From: Pseudanabaena sp. FACHB-2040
Lineage (GTDB): Bacteria > Cyanobacteriota > Cyanobacteriia > Phormidesmidales > Phormidesmidaceae
NCBI RefSeq assembly: GCF_014696715.1
Contig: NZ_JACJQO010000022.1
Location: forward strand, 558,001 to 622,000
Reading direction: 5' to 3'
DNA length: 64,000 nucleotides
The notes under the pieces were generated by a model that saw only the letters and a list, made by a program, of their open reading frames with translations, had not been told where the DNA came from and made no database searches. The translations under genes were made by a program, and so were the position numbers. Positions 16,424-25,036 of this stretch are shown piece by piece. Position 1 is the first letter of the stretch. Every line of letters begins with the position of its first letter.

Positions 16424-16628
16424 CGCTAAACCTCTCAATGTGCAGCATTAACTGACAGAACGAAGGCTCTTGAACTGTACACTCATTGGTCTCTTGGCAC
16501 TGCCAATCTGGCCCCATCTCCGGGAGAATGGAAATGAATGGGAATACTCAACAGGGCTTGGCCCACATTTCTCGATCGCTTCAGATTTTCTGCCTCTCAA
16601 CCTCTAACGCTTTTAGTTCCTTCTCTAT

Positions 16629-17972
16629 ATGACCATTGCCCGCACCGTTTGTCTGGGTTTTTTGTCCTTAGTTCTGGCCGGTACGCTACTGTTAGCCCTG
16701 CCCTTTACCAGCACCGACCCTTGGGGTTGGGACCACCTAATCATTGCTCTGTTTACCGCTACCTCAGCAGTTTGCGTAACCGGACATGCTGTAGTAGACA
16801 CCGGCACCTACTTCTCGCTAATTGGGCAGGCCGTCATTCTGGTGCTGGTTCAGGTGGGTGGACTGGGCTATATGACTGTCACGACTTTCCTGCTGCTGCT
16901 GCTAGGTCGCCGCTTTGGCTTGAGGGAGCGGGTTGCTCTGCAGCAGGCTCTAGATCGGGAAGAACTCCAGGGCGCAGGGCAGGTTCTGCGCTCAATCGTA
17001 GCGGCAACCTTGATCTTGGAGCTGACTGGCGTTTTTCTGCTGCTGCCGTCATTTGCTGCTGATCATGGGCTCACCCGAGGGCTATGGTTAGCCATATTCC
17101 ACAGTGTCAGCGCGTTTAACAATGCCGGGTTTAGCCTATTTTCCGACAACTTGATCGGCTATCAGGCGTCTCTGCCTGTGAATGCCGTCATTACCGGGCT
17201 GATTATACTGGGAGGAATTGGCTACGAGGTAATGTTTGAGACGTACCTGTTGAGCCGAGATTTCTTGACCCAGCGGCGGAGCTGCATGGTGTTTTCTCTC
17301 AACTTCAAAGTGGTAGTGAGCACTACGATCATCCTGCTGCTGGGCGGCACCGTGGCATTTTTCCTGGTAGAAGGCCGTAACCCTGCCACTTTGGGGGCTA
17401 TGGACTGGCCGACTCGGCTATTGGCTGCCTGGTTTCAGGCAGTAACGCCGCGAACGGCAGGCTTTAACACCATCGACATCACCCAGATGACCACCGCCGG
17501 ACTCTTTATCACCATTGCTCTCATGTTTATTGGCGGCGGTCCTGGTGGCACAGCAGGCGGCATCAAGACCACGACGCTACGGGTGCTGACGAGCTGCACT
17601 AAGGCGATTTTGCAGGGCAAAGAGGCAGTGACTCTCTATGAGCGAGAAATTCCGGTAAACCTGGTGCTCAAGGCTGTAGGGGTAGTCATGGGGTCGTTGG
17701 CAACAGTTATTGTGTTGACCACCTTAATCGCCCTGTTTGACCCAGAACTGCCGTTTATGTCGGTTTTGTTTGATACAGTCTCGGCCTTTGCCACCGTGGG
17801 GCTCTCGAGCGGACTGACCTTTGACCCCAATTTGTCCGACGCGTCCAAGCTGGTGCTGGTGGTGGCGATGTACATTGGGCGGGTCGGCATTCTGCTGCTG
17901 ATAGGAGCCTTTATAGGCAACACCAAGCCCGGGTTTGTCCGCTATCCCCAGGAGAACCTACTGGTGGGATAA
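16629..17972 (+). CDS. Potassium uptake channel subunit, KtrB/TrkH/NtpJ family
   Basis: Polytopic membrane protein (447 residues) of the K+/Na+-dependent Ktr type. The four pore-loop repeats with the selectivity-filter glycine are visible: TSAVCVTGHAV, SAFNNAGFSL, TPRTAGFNTI and SAFATVGLSSGL. GGGPGGTAGGIKTTT is the segment after the third pore helix that is typical for KtrB. In-frame stop codons lie directly upstream of the ATG at 16629, so the start is sure. KtrA, the cytoplasmic NAD/ATP-binding partner, is not adjacent and must be encoded elsewhere. Downstream lies a convergent toxin-antitoxin-like gene. Confidence 0.92.
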   Translation: MTIARTVCLGFLSLVLAGTLLLALPFTSTDPWGWDHLIIALFTATSAVCVTGHAVVDTGTYFSLIGQAVILVLVQVGGLGYMTVTTFLLLLLGRRFGLRERVALQQALDREELQGAGQVLRSIVAATLILELTGVFLLLPSFAADHGLTRGLWLAIFHSVSAFNNAGFSLFSDNLIGYQASLPVNAVITGLIILGGIGYEVMFETYLLSRDFLTQRRSCMVFSLNFKVVVSTTIILLLGGTVAFFLVEGRNPATLGAMDWPTRLLAAWFQAVTPRTAGFNTIDITQMTTAGLFITIALMFIGGGPGGTAGGIKTTTLRVLTSCTKAILQGKEAVTLYEREIPVNLVLKAVGVVMGSLATVIVLTTLIALFDPELPFMSVLFDTVSAFATVGLSSGLTFDPNLSDASKLVLVVAMYIGRVGILLLIGAFIGNTKPGFVRYPQENLLVG

Positions 17973-18040
17973 CGCTGGCCTGGAGATGGGTTGAGACTTC
18001 GGGTTCGCAGAGCGCCTCCAGCGGCAAAAATTCAACAATC

Positions 18041-18748
18041 CTAGGGTTGGGGCTGGGTCGGCAGGAGCGGCTGAATGTATTTCAGCAGAGCCGGGATATC
18101 GCGCTGAAGCGTATCCCAGACAATGTCTAGCTGGACCTGATCGTATTTGTGGGTGAGGATGTCTCGCATCCCCGCAATTTGCTTCCAAGCCACAGTGGGG
18201 TGTTGAGCCCGAAATTCAGGAGATAGTCGCTTAACAGCTTCTCCTAGAATGGCGACCTGATAAAGAATGGCAGAGCGTGTGACCACGTCTGTATCGAGAG
18301 CGGGGCGCGCCAAGTCTTGGGCAATTTGTAAAACAGTTCTGGAGAATTGATCAATATCTAAAAGTGCAGCGCTGTCGCGGGTTGTGCGATCGGCCATAGC
18401 TTTAGAGGGAGCTGAAGCAAGGAATTTGACAGCAGGATCAGCGTACAGAACCGTCGCCGTTTCCAAAATAGCCTGCCGCCGAATCCAGTTGGGGCTGTTT
18501 TCAACAGAGGCTCGGTCTACCAAATCTATGCGGCGATGAACCAAGGCCTCTAGTTCTTCAGCCATTGCGGCCAGTGTGACTAGCGTCGGGTGGGCTTGGG
18601 AGGAAAACGTCACCAGCACATCGAGATCGCTGTCAGGGCGAAAATCTTCCCGGAGCACCGAACCAAACAGCGCTAGCTGCTGCACCTGCCAGCGCTGACA
18701 AAAGGACTGAATTTGCTGGGTAGACAAATCAATGGGAAGCGTTCTCAC
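18041..18748 (-). CDS. MntA-HepT in one polypeptide (nucleotidyltransferase antitoxin fused to HEPN toxin)
   Basis: In type VII systems the MntA antitoxin adds AMP residues to the HepT HEPN RNase and so inactivates it. Residues 1-110 are a minimal nucleotidyltransferase with the G-S-x10-D-x-D motif GSVLREDFRPDSDLDVLV (G29, S30, D41, D43). Residues 118-230 are a HEPN/DUF86 domain with the RNase motif R-x4-H-x-Y as MRDILTHKY (R195, H200, Y202); the tyrosine is the known target of AMPylation in the family. The two are normally separate overlapping genes; here a single frame of 235 residues joins them through ADPAVKFLASAPSKAMAD. Met118 (18397) could be a relic or working internal start of HepT, but no Shine-Dalgarno precedes it. 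All catalytic residues of both parts are present. Confidence 0.87.
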   Translation of the reverse strand: MRTLPIDLSTQQIQSFCQRWQVQQLALFGSVLREDFRPDSDLDVLVTFSSQAHPTLVTLAAMAEELEALVHRRIDLVDRASVENSPNWIRRQAILETATVLYADPAVKFLASAPSKAMADRTTRDSAALLDIDQFSRTVLQIAQDLARPALDTDVVTRSAILYQVAILGEAVKRLSPEFRAQHPTVAWKQIAGMRDILTHKYDQVQLDIVWDTLQRDIPALLKYIQPLLPTQPQP

Positions 18749-18811
18749 AGGCTAGCTCCATCGGTGGGTTTAGACCCGTGATTCAATCCTAGAGGGCCAG
18801 CGCAAAAGGCG

Positions 18812-20311
18812 CTAGCGACGCAGGTATTCAAGAATGCCTTCTGCGATCGCATCGGCAATTTGCATTCTGGTGTTCATGTTTTGGAACCGGGCCGCATCTT
18901 GAGAACCCGTGACAAAGCCGGTTTCCACGAGCACCGCTGGCATAGCGCTGTAGCGCAACACGTAGAAGCGGGCCTGCCGCACGCCGCGATCGCGCATGTC
19001 GGTGCGCCGCAAGACGCTGTTGTGAATCACCTGAGCCAGCCGCTGACCCGAGGAGTAGTAGTAAGTCTCCAGGCCGTTGACTTCAGGGCGACTCATGCTG
19101 ATGGCGTTGGCATGAATGCTGACGAAGATATCAGCCCCAGCTCTTTGGGCGAAGGCCACTCGCGGATCAAGATCGATTTCTCGATCATCAGCCCGGGTCA
19201 TTAGAACGGTCACCCCGGCTTCCTGCAGCCGCTGCTGCACTCGATTGGCAATAGTCAGGTTAATCTCTTTTTCCTGAATGCCAGCAATGCCAACGGCTCC
19301 CGGATCGCGTCCGCCATGCCCCGGATCGAGCACGACAACAAGCTGCCCCTGCGGCACCGAGGGCGGAATGGGCACCGAAGCCGGAGCCGGAGCGCTGGCA
19401 TTGAGAATCTTGGCATCAATGCTGGACTGCAGTAGGCTGCGCTGCACTTCCTCGGCCCGCTGCCGCTCACGGAATAGCCCTACCTGTACCACATTCTGCC
19501 CATCAACCGTAGTGCGGAAAGCTTCGGGTTCAACGGCGCGCACCTGTTGCAGGGTGTTGACGTTGCTGACAGGCACAATCACCCGGTAGTAGGTGCCGCT
19601 GGCCGGGGCGCTAGTGGGTGGCGGCGGCAGAGGATTGGTCGCCTGGGGCGGAATGGTGGGCAGGGGCTGGCCAGCAGGGGTGGCAGGAGCCGGGCTGGCC
19701 GGGTTAGCTCCACCTGATTGGGCCAACGATGGCCCAGCAGCGGCAATAGGCACGTTCAGCGGCTCGTCGTGGGTCAGATAGATATGGCCTAGGGTCTGAC
19801 CGTTGAAGGTGCGGCGGGTCATGCGCCAGCCGGGGTTGAGCTGCAGCTTGGCAAAGCCATTAGTGTTGCCGTTGGCGCGGGCAATCTCAATCGGCGGAAT
19901 GGTGTTGCGATCGCGCACCGGGGTAGCCCGCAGCACCAGGTCATTGTTCTGGCGTAGGACCTCCAGCCGATAGCGCAGACCCAAATCTTCGCCATTGACC
20001 CGCAGAGAGTAGCCGTTGCTATCTACCAGGCGGTTGCAGATGCCGGTGAAGTCGAAGTTGAGCAGCAGCGGCTCGACCTGAGTTGGGGCATTACCGGTTT
20101 CCTGCCAGCAGGGGCGCTGATTGCTCAGCTGCTCCAAGATCATTAAGTTGTGTAAAGTACCATTTCGAACCGGGCTGGCAACAGCGATCACACGGCTTTG
20201 GTCGATGTCTTGTTGGCCAAACTGGTTAGCGAGGGTGGGTGACGGTGCGATCGCAAAAGCAGCAGCAGCGGCAGCAGTCAGTGTAGTGAGGCGACGAATC
20301 AAAGGAAACAT
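18812..20311 (-). CDS. N-acetylmuramoyl-L-alanine amidase (AmiC type)
   Basis: Periplasmic zinc amidase that cuts the bond between MurNAc and L-Ala during septal cell-wall splitting. The order is a signal peptide (RRLTTLTAAAAAAFAIAPSPTLAN), a beta-rich N-terminal part similar in place to AMIN domains, a Pro-rich linker at about 200-240, a SPOR-like repeat (VVQVGLFRERQRAEEVQRSL) and the Amidase_3 domain. Zinc and catalytic residues are in VVLDPGHGGRDPGA (His), QEKEINL (Glu), FVSIHANA (His) and AVLVETGFVTG (Glu). Length of 499 residues fits cyanobacterial AmiC proteins. The SPOR-like call is moderate; the amidase domain is sure. Confidence 0.92.
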   Translation of the reverse strand: MFPLIRRLTTLTAAAAAAFAIAPSPTLANQFGQQDIDQSRVIAVASPVRNGTLHNLMILEQLSNQRPCWQETGNAPTQVEPLLLNFDFTGICNRLVDSNGYSLRVNGEDLGLRYRLEVLRQNNDLVLRATPVRDRNTIPPIEIARANGNTNGFAKLQLNPGWRMTRRTFNGQTLGHIYLTHDEPLNVPIAAAGPSLAQSGGANPASPAPATPAGQPLPTIPPQATNPLPPPPTSAPASGTYYRVIVPVSNVNTLQQVRAVEPEAFRTTVDGQNVVQVGLFRERQRAEEVQRSLLQSSIDAKILNASAPAPASVPIPPSVPQGQLVVVLDPGHGGRDPGAVGIAGIQEKEINLTIANRVQQRLQEAGVTVLMTRADDREIDLDPRVAFAQRAGADIFVSIHANAISMSRPEVNGLETYYYSSGQRLAQVIHNSVLRRTDMRDRGVRQARFYVLRYSAMPAVLVETGFVTGSQDAARFQNMNTRMQIADAIAEGILEYLRR

Positions 20312-20442
20312 ACTCTACAGGGGCAAACGCTCCCATCAAAGGATACTCAAGAATACGGTTTGTCTTATTTCCCATCTTCTTGAGCAGTTTGCTTGACCAG
20401 GATTGGGCTGGTGCAGTTCCGGGATTGTCCCCCAGACACAAA

Positions 20443-20475
20443 GCAGGAGCTGGCTTTAGTTAGCCCAGCTCCTGC
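20443..20475 (-). terminator. Stem-loop downstream of the delta-12 desaturase gene
   Basis: gcaggagctgg and ccagctcctgc form an 11-bp stem with an 11-base loop, about 55 bp beyond the desA stop codon. The T run after the stem on the minus strand is short (tttg), so termination may be only partial. Confidence 0.6.
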
Positions 20476-20528
20476 CTTAAAAACAACCTGTGATAACAGA
20501 TTTTGCCAAAAATCAATCGGATACGGGG

Positions 20529-21575
20529 TTAACTGTTTTTTACTTCAGCAAAAGACTGATAGGCCCGCTGTGGATGATAAATGTGACATTCGTTCGCAAT
20601 GTCCTGCATTAGCGCCCAAGAAAACCGCTCTTCCTGGTGCATCAGGTTGCCCCAGTTTTGCTTGAGGTGAGCATGGGCCAGCCGCAGATTATACGACGGA
20701 ATACCCACCGAGACATGGTGAGGCACGTGCACGTTAATGTCGTGGCAGAGAGTTTCTATCCAGCGAGGGTAGGTGCAGTGAACCGTGCCGCCCAACTGGG
20801 CCTCAACCGCATTCCACTCTGGAGCAAACCGAAACTGGATATCGGGCAGCGTGTGGTGAACCAGAGTAAAGGTGCTCATCCAAAAGTGATAGCCCAGCCA
20901 CGGCATCAGCCAAAACTTGACTACACCCCAAATTCCAGTGAAGTAAATCAGGGTCGGGAAAAATAGGGCAGCAAAAATTGCGACTGCTGCAATCGACACC
21001 TTGACTTTGGCCTGATCTCGGGGGGCAAAGTTTCTTAGATCGAAGTGGAGCAATGCCCAATGACCCACCGAACCCAGCCACCAAAAGCTGCCACGTACGC
21101 GCTCGTAAGTCCACTTCAGGAGAGATCCAGCGGCTGTGTACTCTTCCAGGGTCAGGGGTTCCCAGGCGTTGTCGGATCCCTGCTCGTTGGTGTGAATGTG
21201 GTGGTGGTCATGGAGCAGCCGCCAGCTGTGGAAGGGATAGAGCAGCGGCAGCATAAGAGTGTGACCCACTAGGTCGTTTACCCACCGACGGTTCGCAAAG
21301 GAGCGGTGACCGCAGTCATGGGCGACTACAAACCAACCCGTGAGCGCAGTGCCGGTGAAAAACCAGGCTAGAGGCAGCAAATACCACGGGGCAAGTGCGA
21401 TCGCACCGTACCCCAATGCTGCTGCTGCGACACTAAGCACAACCCTGGCCCAGGCTTTGCGGGCATCTTTCTGAAAGCACTCTTTTGGTAAGGACCGGAC
21501 AACCGTTTTTAGGTCCACATCCGAAAAAGCTCCCGAATCGGGAGCAGCAGTCAGTTTATCCGAGATAGCAGTCAA
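20529..21575 (-). CDS. desA: Acyl-lipid delta-12 desaturase
   Basis: Membrane di-iron enzyme that introduces the second double bond into C18 acyl chains of glycerolipids. The three histidine boxes are HDCGHRS (about residue 92), HDHHHIHTN (about 128) and HVPHH (about 293), the last in [18 protein letters not shown], the pattern of cyanobacterial DesA. The long hydrophobic segments between boxes are present, and 348 residues is the usual size. With desC at the left edge, the window holds two steps of the same lipid pathway about 20 kb apart. A 470-bp upstream region probably contains a long leader; cold control is common for the family but not visible here. Confidence 0.93.
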   Translation of the reverse strand: MTAISDKLTAAPDSGAFSDVDLKTVVRSLPKECFQKDARKAWARVVLSVAAAALGYGAIALAPWYLLPLAWFFTGTALTGWFVVAHDCGHRSFANRRWVNDLVGHTLMLPLLYPFHSWRLLHDHHHIHTNEQGSDNAWEPLTLEEYTAAGSLLKWTYERVRGSFWWLGSVGHWALLHFDLRNFAPRDQAKVKVSIAAVAIFAALFFPTLIYFTGIWGVVKFWLMPWLGYHFWMSTFTLVHHTLPDIQFRFAPEWNAVEAQLGGTVHCTYPRWIETLCHDINVHVPHHVSVGIPSYNLRLAHAHLKQNWGNLMHQEERFSWALMQDIANECHIYHPQRAYQSFAEVKNS

Positions 21576-22049
21576 GGATTAATCTCCAACAGGTAGTAAG
21601 ACTTAGGTGCAACCAGGCATGAAGAAATCTACCCGCTTGAGCAGGAAGGCAGGAAAACAAGCTCCAGGCCGATGGAATGCCCTTTAAGGGGTGTGTGACC
21701 TATCTACTGCGCAAAAAACCTAAAGCGAGCAGATAAGGTTGATTTTCCCCAAGCTTAGACAGCTTCAAAATCCTTTACACTTATATCACGTCTAGCTCTT
21801 TATTGAGGAGTTATTCTCCCTGAAAAAGGTACAGAAAACCTTGGAAATGGGCGGCTTTTCTAGGATTCCAGGGTAAACATTTTTTATTTACACTGCGCGA
21901 TTAGGCCTGTGATTAGGGGCAGGAAAACTCTGAGGGCAAGCAGCTTTTCTATCGTTCGATGGCGCACAATCTCTACCTAAATTGCGCGATGCCGCCACAT
22001 AGGTTCGGCATAATGAACAGTGAGGCGTGCGAAACAGTGAGGCACAGGC
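21576..22049. other. Divergent spacer between desA and the GTPase gene
   Basis: About 474 bp holding two opposite promoters. It is AT-rich near 21770-21900 and contains gcgcgatta and gcgcgatg words but no clear operator, RNA gene or coding frame that I can defend. Confidence 0.35.
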
Positions 22050-23360
22050 ATGACGGATGAGCAAAGGAGTGATCCTGTCGCCAAACCAGTTCAGGTTAAC
22101 CCAGGAAACCCGGTTGTCAGCTTTTTTGGTAGCGCAACCCAGCGATTGAAGGAAAGCTTGCCGTTTGATCAGCTAGCCAAGTTAATTCCAGCAGATCAGC
22201 TAACCCGCTGGTTTAGCGTTAGCGAGGATGAGATCGCCAACATCCTAGAGGCAGTGCGCCAGGAATTGCCCACTACCGAAGCTCTGCTAATTGGCAAACC
22301 ACAAGCTGGGAAAAGTTCTATAGTGCGGGGGTTGACTGGAGTTTCTTCCGACATTGTGGGGCAGGGCTTTAAACCTCACACCCAGCACACTGAGCGCTAT
22401 GCCTACCCTTCCGCAGACCTGCCGCTGCTGATCTTTACCGATACGGTGGGGCTAGGAGATGTCAATCAAAATACTCAGACTCTAATTAACGAATTAGTGG
22501 GCGATCTGAAGCAGGAGAGCGGCTGTGCCCGCATTCTAGTGCTAACGGTCAAAATTACCGACTTTGCTACAGATACCCTGCGGCAGATTGCTCAGCAGCT
22601 GCGTCAACGCTTTCCCGATATTCCCTGCCTGCTAGCAATTACCTCGCTGCATGAGGTCTACCCCGTCGATGCAGCAGATCATCCTGATTACCCGCCCCGC
22701 TTTGAGGCGGTGAGCCGGGCCGCCGCCGCTATTCAGGAGAACTTCAAGGGGATTTGCGATCGCACCGTCCTGCTAGATTTCACGTTGGAAGAAGACGGCT
22801 ACACCCCGGTTTTTTATGGCTTAGAAGCGCTGCGAGACAGCTTAGCCGACCTGCTGCCAGAGGCCGAAACTCAGGCTATCTACCGTCTGCTAGACGAGCG
22901 CAAAGAAGCCTCTCAGCAGCTCGGCGACCTCTACCGCAATGTGGGCCGCCGCTATATCTCAGCCTTTGCTGTTATTGCCGCCACCTTGGCGGCCGTGCCC
23001 CTCCCCTTTGCCACCATGCCGATGCTGACCACTCTACAAGTCTCGATGGTGGGGCTATTGGGCACGCTCTACGGACAGTCTCTTAGCCCATCTCAGGCTG
23101 GGGGCGTGGTAAGCGCAATCTCAGGGGGCTTTGTGGCCCAGGCGGTGGGTCGGGAACTGATTAAGTTTCTGCCCGGTTTTGGCAGTTTAATTGCGGCTTC
23201 TTGGGCAGCGGCCTATACCTGGTCATTAGGAGAGGGAGCCTGCGTTTATTTTGGTGACCTGATGGGCGGTAAAAAGCCTGATCCCAAGAAGATCCAGTCT
23301 ACGATGCAGACAGCTTTCAAATCGGCTCAAGAGCGGTTTAAAGGAATTCAAAGCAGTTAG
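22050..23360 (+). CDS. Era/YcjX-like GTPase with C-terminal DUF697-type membrane tail
   Basis: Predicted GTPase of 436 residues. G1 is IGKPQAGKSS (82-90) and G3 is FTDTVGLGD (131-137). At the place of the base-specifying G4 motif (N/TKxD) the sequence reads ITSLHEVYP, so guanine specificity is doubtful. The C-terminal third has Gly/Ala-rich hydrophobic stretches (YISAFAVIAATLAAVPLPFA, then GGVVSAISGGFVAQAVG) as in DUF697/YcjF-type proteins, suggesting attachment to a membrane. Cyanobacteria hold several proteins of this architecture, role unknown. It is divergent from desA and has no close downstream partner. Confidence 0.75.
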   Translation: MTDEQRSDPVAKPVQVNPGNPVVSFFGSATQRLKESLPFDQLAKLIPADQLTRWFSVSEDEIANILEAVRQELPTTEALLIGKPQAGKSSIVRGLTGVSSDIVGQGFKPHTQHTERYAYPSADLPLLIFTDTVGLGDVNQNTQTLINELVGDLKQESGCARILVLTVKITDFATDTLRQIAQQLRQRFPDIPCLLAITSLHEVYPVDAADHPDYPPRFEAVSRAAAAIQENFKGICDRTVLLDFTLEEDGYTPVFYGLEALRDSLADLLPEAETQAIYRLLDERKEASQQLGDLYRNVGRRYISAFAVIAATLAAVPLPFATMPMLTTLQVSMVGLLGTLYGQSLSPSQAGGVVSAISGGFVAQAVGRELIKFLPGFGSLIAASWAAAYTWSLGEGACVYFGDLMGGKKPDPKKIQSTMQTAFKSAQERFKGIQSS

Positions 23361-23659
23361 TTTCGATTAAAAAATCACCCTTCGGGTAGACCTGATTAGT
23401 GGTTAGCTTGCGATAGCTTACCCAGAGCATTTAATGTTTTCTTAATTTAGATAACCTTTAGTGAGTACAACCTTAACTGCTGATGCCGAGAAAACCCATT
23501 GATACCGGCACTAGATATCTCTGCTTTAAATCTGCCGAGGCAGGTTTACTGGTATAAATGCGGCCTATTTTTACGCGCCTTTGCACTTTTGAGCTAACCG
23601 TTTTGGACAGAAAGAAGGCATTGTCGTGCTTTGTCTTATACCCACTTGGAGATATTAGT

Positions 23660-24235
23660 ATGAAAGGCGAATTGTATAACATCCAGTCTTCTAGCGATAG
23701 CTGGATTGGTACGATTCTGCGTTCTCCCGCCAAGTTGGGAGTAGCCCTGGCACTAGGAGCCGCAGCCCTGATTTTGCCCGCCTGTGAAGCCCCTGATCAA
23801 ACCGCTGGTAGCGGGGCTGACACAGCACAGCCTCAGCTAGGTGAGACCCAAGATCAGCCAGGCGCGACGGCAGAACAGCAGCCTCCTGCAGATGGCCCTG
23901 AACAGCTCGTGGGGCAGACTGTTGTTCTCAATGGTGAAGTCAATGAGGTCTATGGTCCCGATGCCTTTTCCATGCAGGCAGAGGACACTTTCGCGACTGA
24001 TGAAGAAGTCTTGGTCTTAGTCACCGGAGGCGAAACGCCTACCCTTGTTGAAGGAGAAGCGGTGCAGCTAACGGGTGAAGTTCAGCAGTTTGATGCGGCT
24101 GTCATTCAAGACGAGTATGGAGCTGATCTAGATCAAACGTTATTGAGTCAATTGGCAGATGAGTATGAGGGCAGACCTGTCGTTATTACGCCTAGCATCG
24201 ACCAGCTTGCTTCTGAGCTACCTAACAACAACTAA
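23660..24235 (+). CDS. Predicted lipoprotein of unknown role
   Basis: A 191-residue protein with an extended N-terminus and hydrophobic segment ending in a lipobox (ALILPACEAP), so it is probably diacylated on that Cys and anchored at a membrane. A Gln/Ala/Pro-rich linker (about 45-85) precedes a beta-rich domain (GQTVVLNGEVNEVYGPDAF, VQLTGEVQQF) that looks like an OB-fold. I chose the ATG at 23660, with ggag eight bases upstream; an ATG at 23558 in the same frame has no such site and would put 34 residues before the lipoprotein signal. A strong terminator follows at 24349. Confidence 0.75.
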   Translation: MKGELYNIQSSSDSWIGTILRSPAKLGVALALGAAALILPACEAPDQTAGSGADTAQPQLGETQDQPGATAEQQPPADGPEQLVGQTVVLNGEVNEVYGPDAFSMQAEDTFATDEEVLVLVTGGETPTLVEGEAVQLTGEVQQFDAAVIQDEYGADLDQTLLSQLADEYEGRPVVITPSIDQLASELPNNN

Positions 24236-24348
24236 CTGGTTGATGATGAATTTAACCAGCCTGAAAGTCGCCTTTTGATAGTGCCCTTTCAATAGAAAAA
24301 ATCCTCTTAAGCAGCTGAGACAACGATTAATTGAGCTCGCGCTGACTG

Positions 24349-24377
24349 CCCAGAACCTAGGTTCTGGGTATTTTTTT
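24349..24377 (+). terminator. Rho-independent terminator
   Basis: cccagaacc, ta, ggttctggg, then ta and seven T: a perfect nine-bp stem with a tight turn and a T tract, 114 bp after the lipoprotein stop codon. Confidence 0.9.
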
Positions 24378-24461
24378 GCTTCCGCTCACAGCCCAGAGTT
24401 CGCCACGTTTCCGCCTTCTATGCGCCCAACTCTACCCATCAACTTGTCGGTTGATAAAGTA

Positions 24462-24902
24462 CTAGGGTGCGATCGCAGCAATCATCACGCTGTTAGATTT
24501 AATCACAGCATAGACCTCCTTCCCCACACTCAGGTGCAGCCGCTCAGCAGAGGCACGAGTAATCACAGAGACGAGTTCTGTGGTGGAGCCAATCGTCAAG
24601 GTAACTTCTGCGCTTACGCCGGACAAGGTTACCTGTTTAACTTCAGCCCGCAGCAGATTGCGAGCACTGATAGCCCAGTCAAAACTGTCGTCAGAGGCCT
24701 GCGGCACATCGGCTATCTCGGCCTCCTCCAAATCCTTCGCATCATCCAACGGCGGATCTACCGCCGCAGATTCAAGGCTGCGAACGAGTTCCCGTAAGAT
24801 CTCGGTTTTAGTGCGCTGGCTGCGCTGGCAGTAGCTTTCCAAAATCTGCCGTTCTTCTGCCGACGCTTGAAACGTAATCCAGCCTTGATTTTTCCGGGGC
24901 AT
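24462..24902 (-). CDS. Ribbon-helix-helix / Mop-domain regulator, probably molybdate-responsive
   Basis: 146 residues in two parts. Residues 7-44 (GWITFQASAEERQILESYC, then TKTEILRELVRSL) have the strand-helix-helix pattern of ribbon-helix-helix DNA-binding proteins. Residues 79-143 (SARNLLRAEVKQVTLSGVSA, TELVSVITRASAERL, GKEVYAVIKSNSVMIA) are a clear Mop/TOBE molybdate-binding domain. An acidic linker joins them. The E. coli regulator ModE pairs TOBE domains with a winged helix, so this is a different construction with the same expected logic. The gene is divergent from modA with a perfect inverted repeat between them, which points to control of molybdate uptake (inference). Mop assignment is strong; the RHH part is from pattern. 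Confidence 0.8.
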   Translation of the reverse strand: MPRKNQGWITFQASAEERQILESYCQRSQRTKTEILRELVRSLESAAVDPPLDDAKDLEEAEIADVPQASDDSFDWAISARNLLRAEVKQVTLSGVSAEVTLTIGSTTELVSVITRASAERLHLSVGKEVYAVIKSNSVMIAAIAP

Positions 24903-24932
24903 TTTTAGAGATTAGCAATGAGAAAACAGGCA

Positions 24933-24974
24933 TACCAACCAAGTTGGCGCTAGAGTGTACCAACTTGGTTGGTA
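24933..24974. promoter_or_regulatory. 15-bp perfect inverted repeat, candidate operator of the mod locus
   Basis: taccaaccaagttgg, 12 bases, then ccaacttggttggta. Each arm also contains an inner dyad (ccaa...ttgg), so four half-sites are present, as often seen for ribbon-helix-helix proteins that bind as dimers of dimers. It lies 31 bp from the regulator start and 62 bp from the modA start. Confidence 0.7.
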
Positions 24975-25036
24975 AATCAACTTATGATTGACCTATTGGA
25001 TATCCGCTAGCCAGTCTCAATCCTAAAGCTGTTGCT

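Noticed and set aside
16538-16628. Possible N-terminal extension of the KtrB-type gene in another frame
   Set aside because: Would need a frameshift; in-frame stop stands before the ATG and the protein from 16629 already begins at the first membrane helix.
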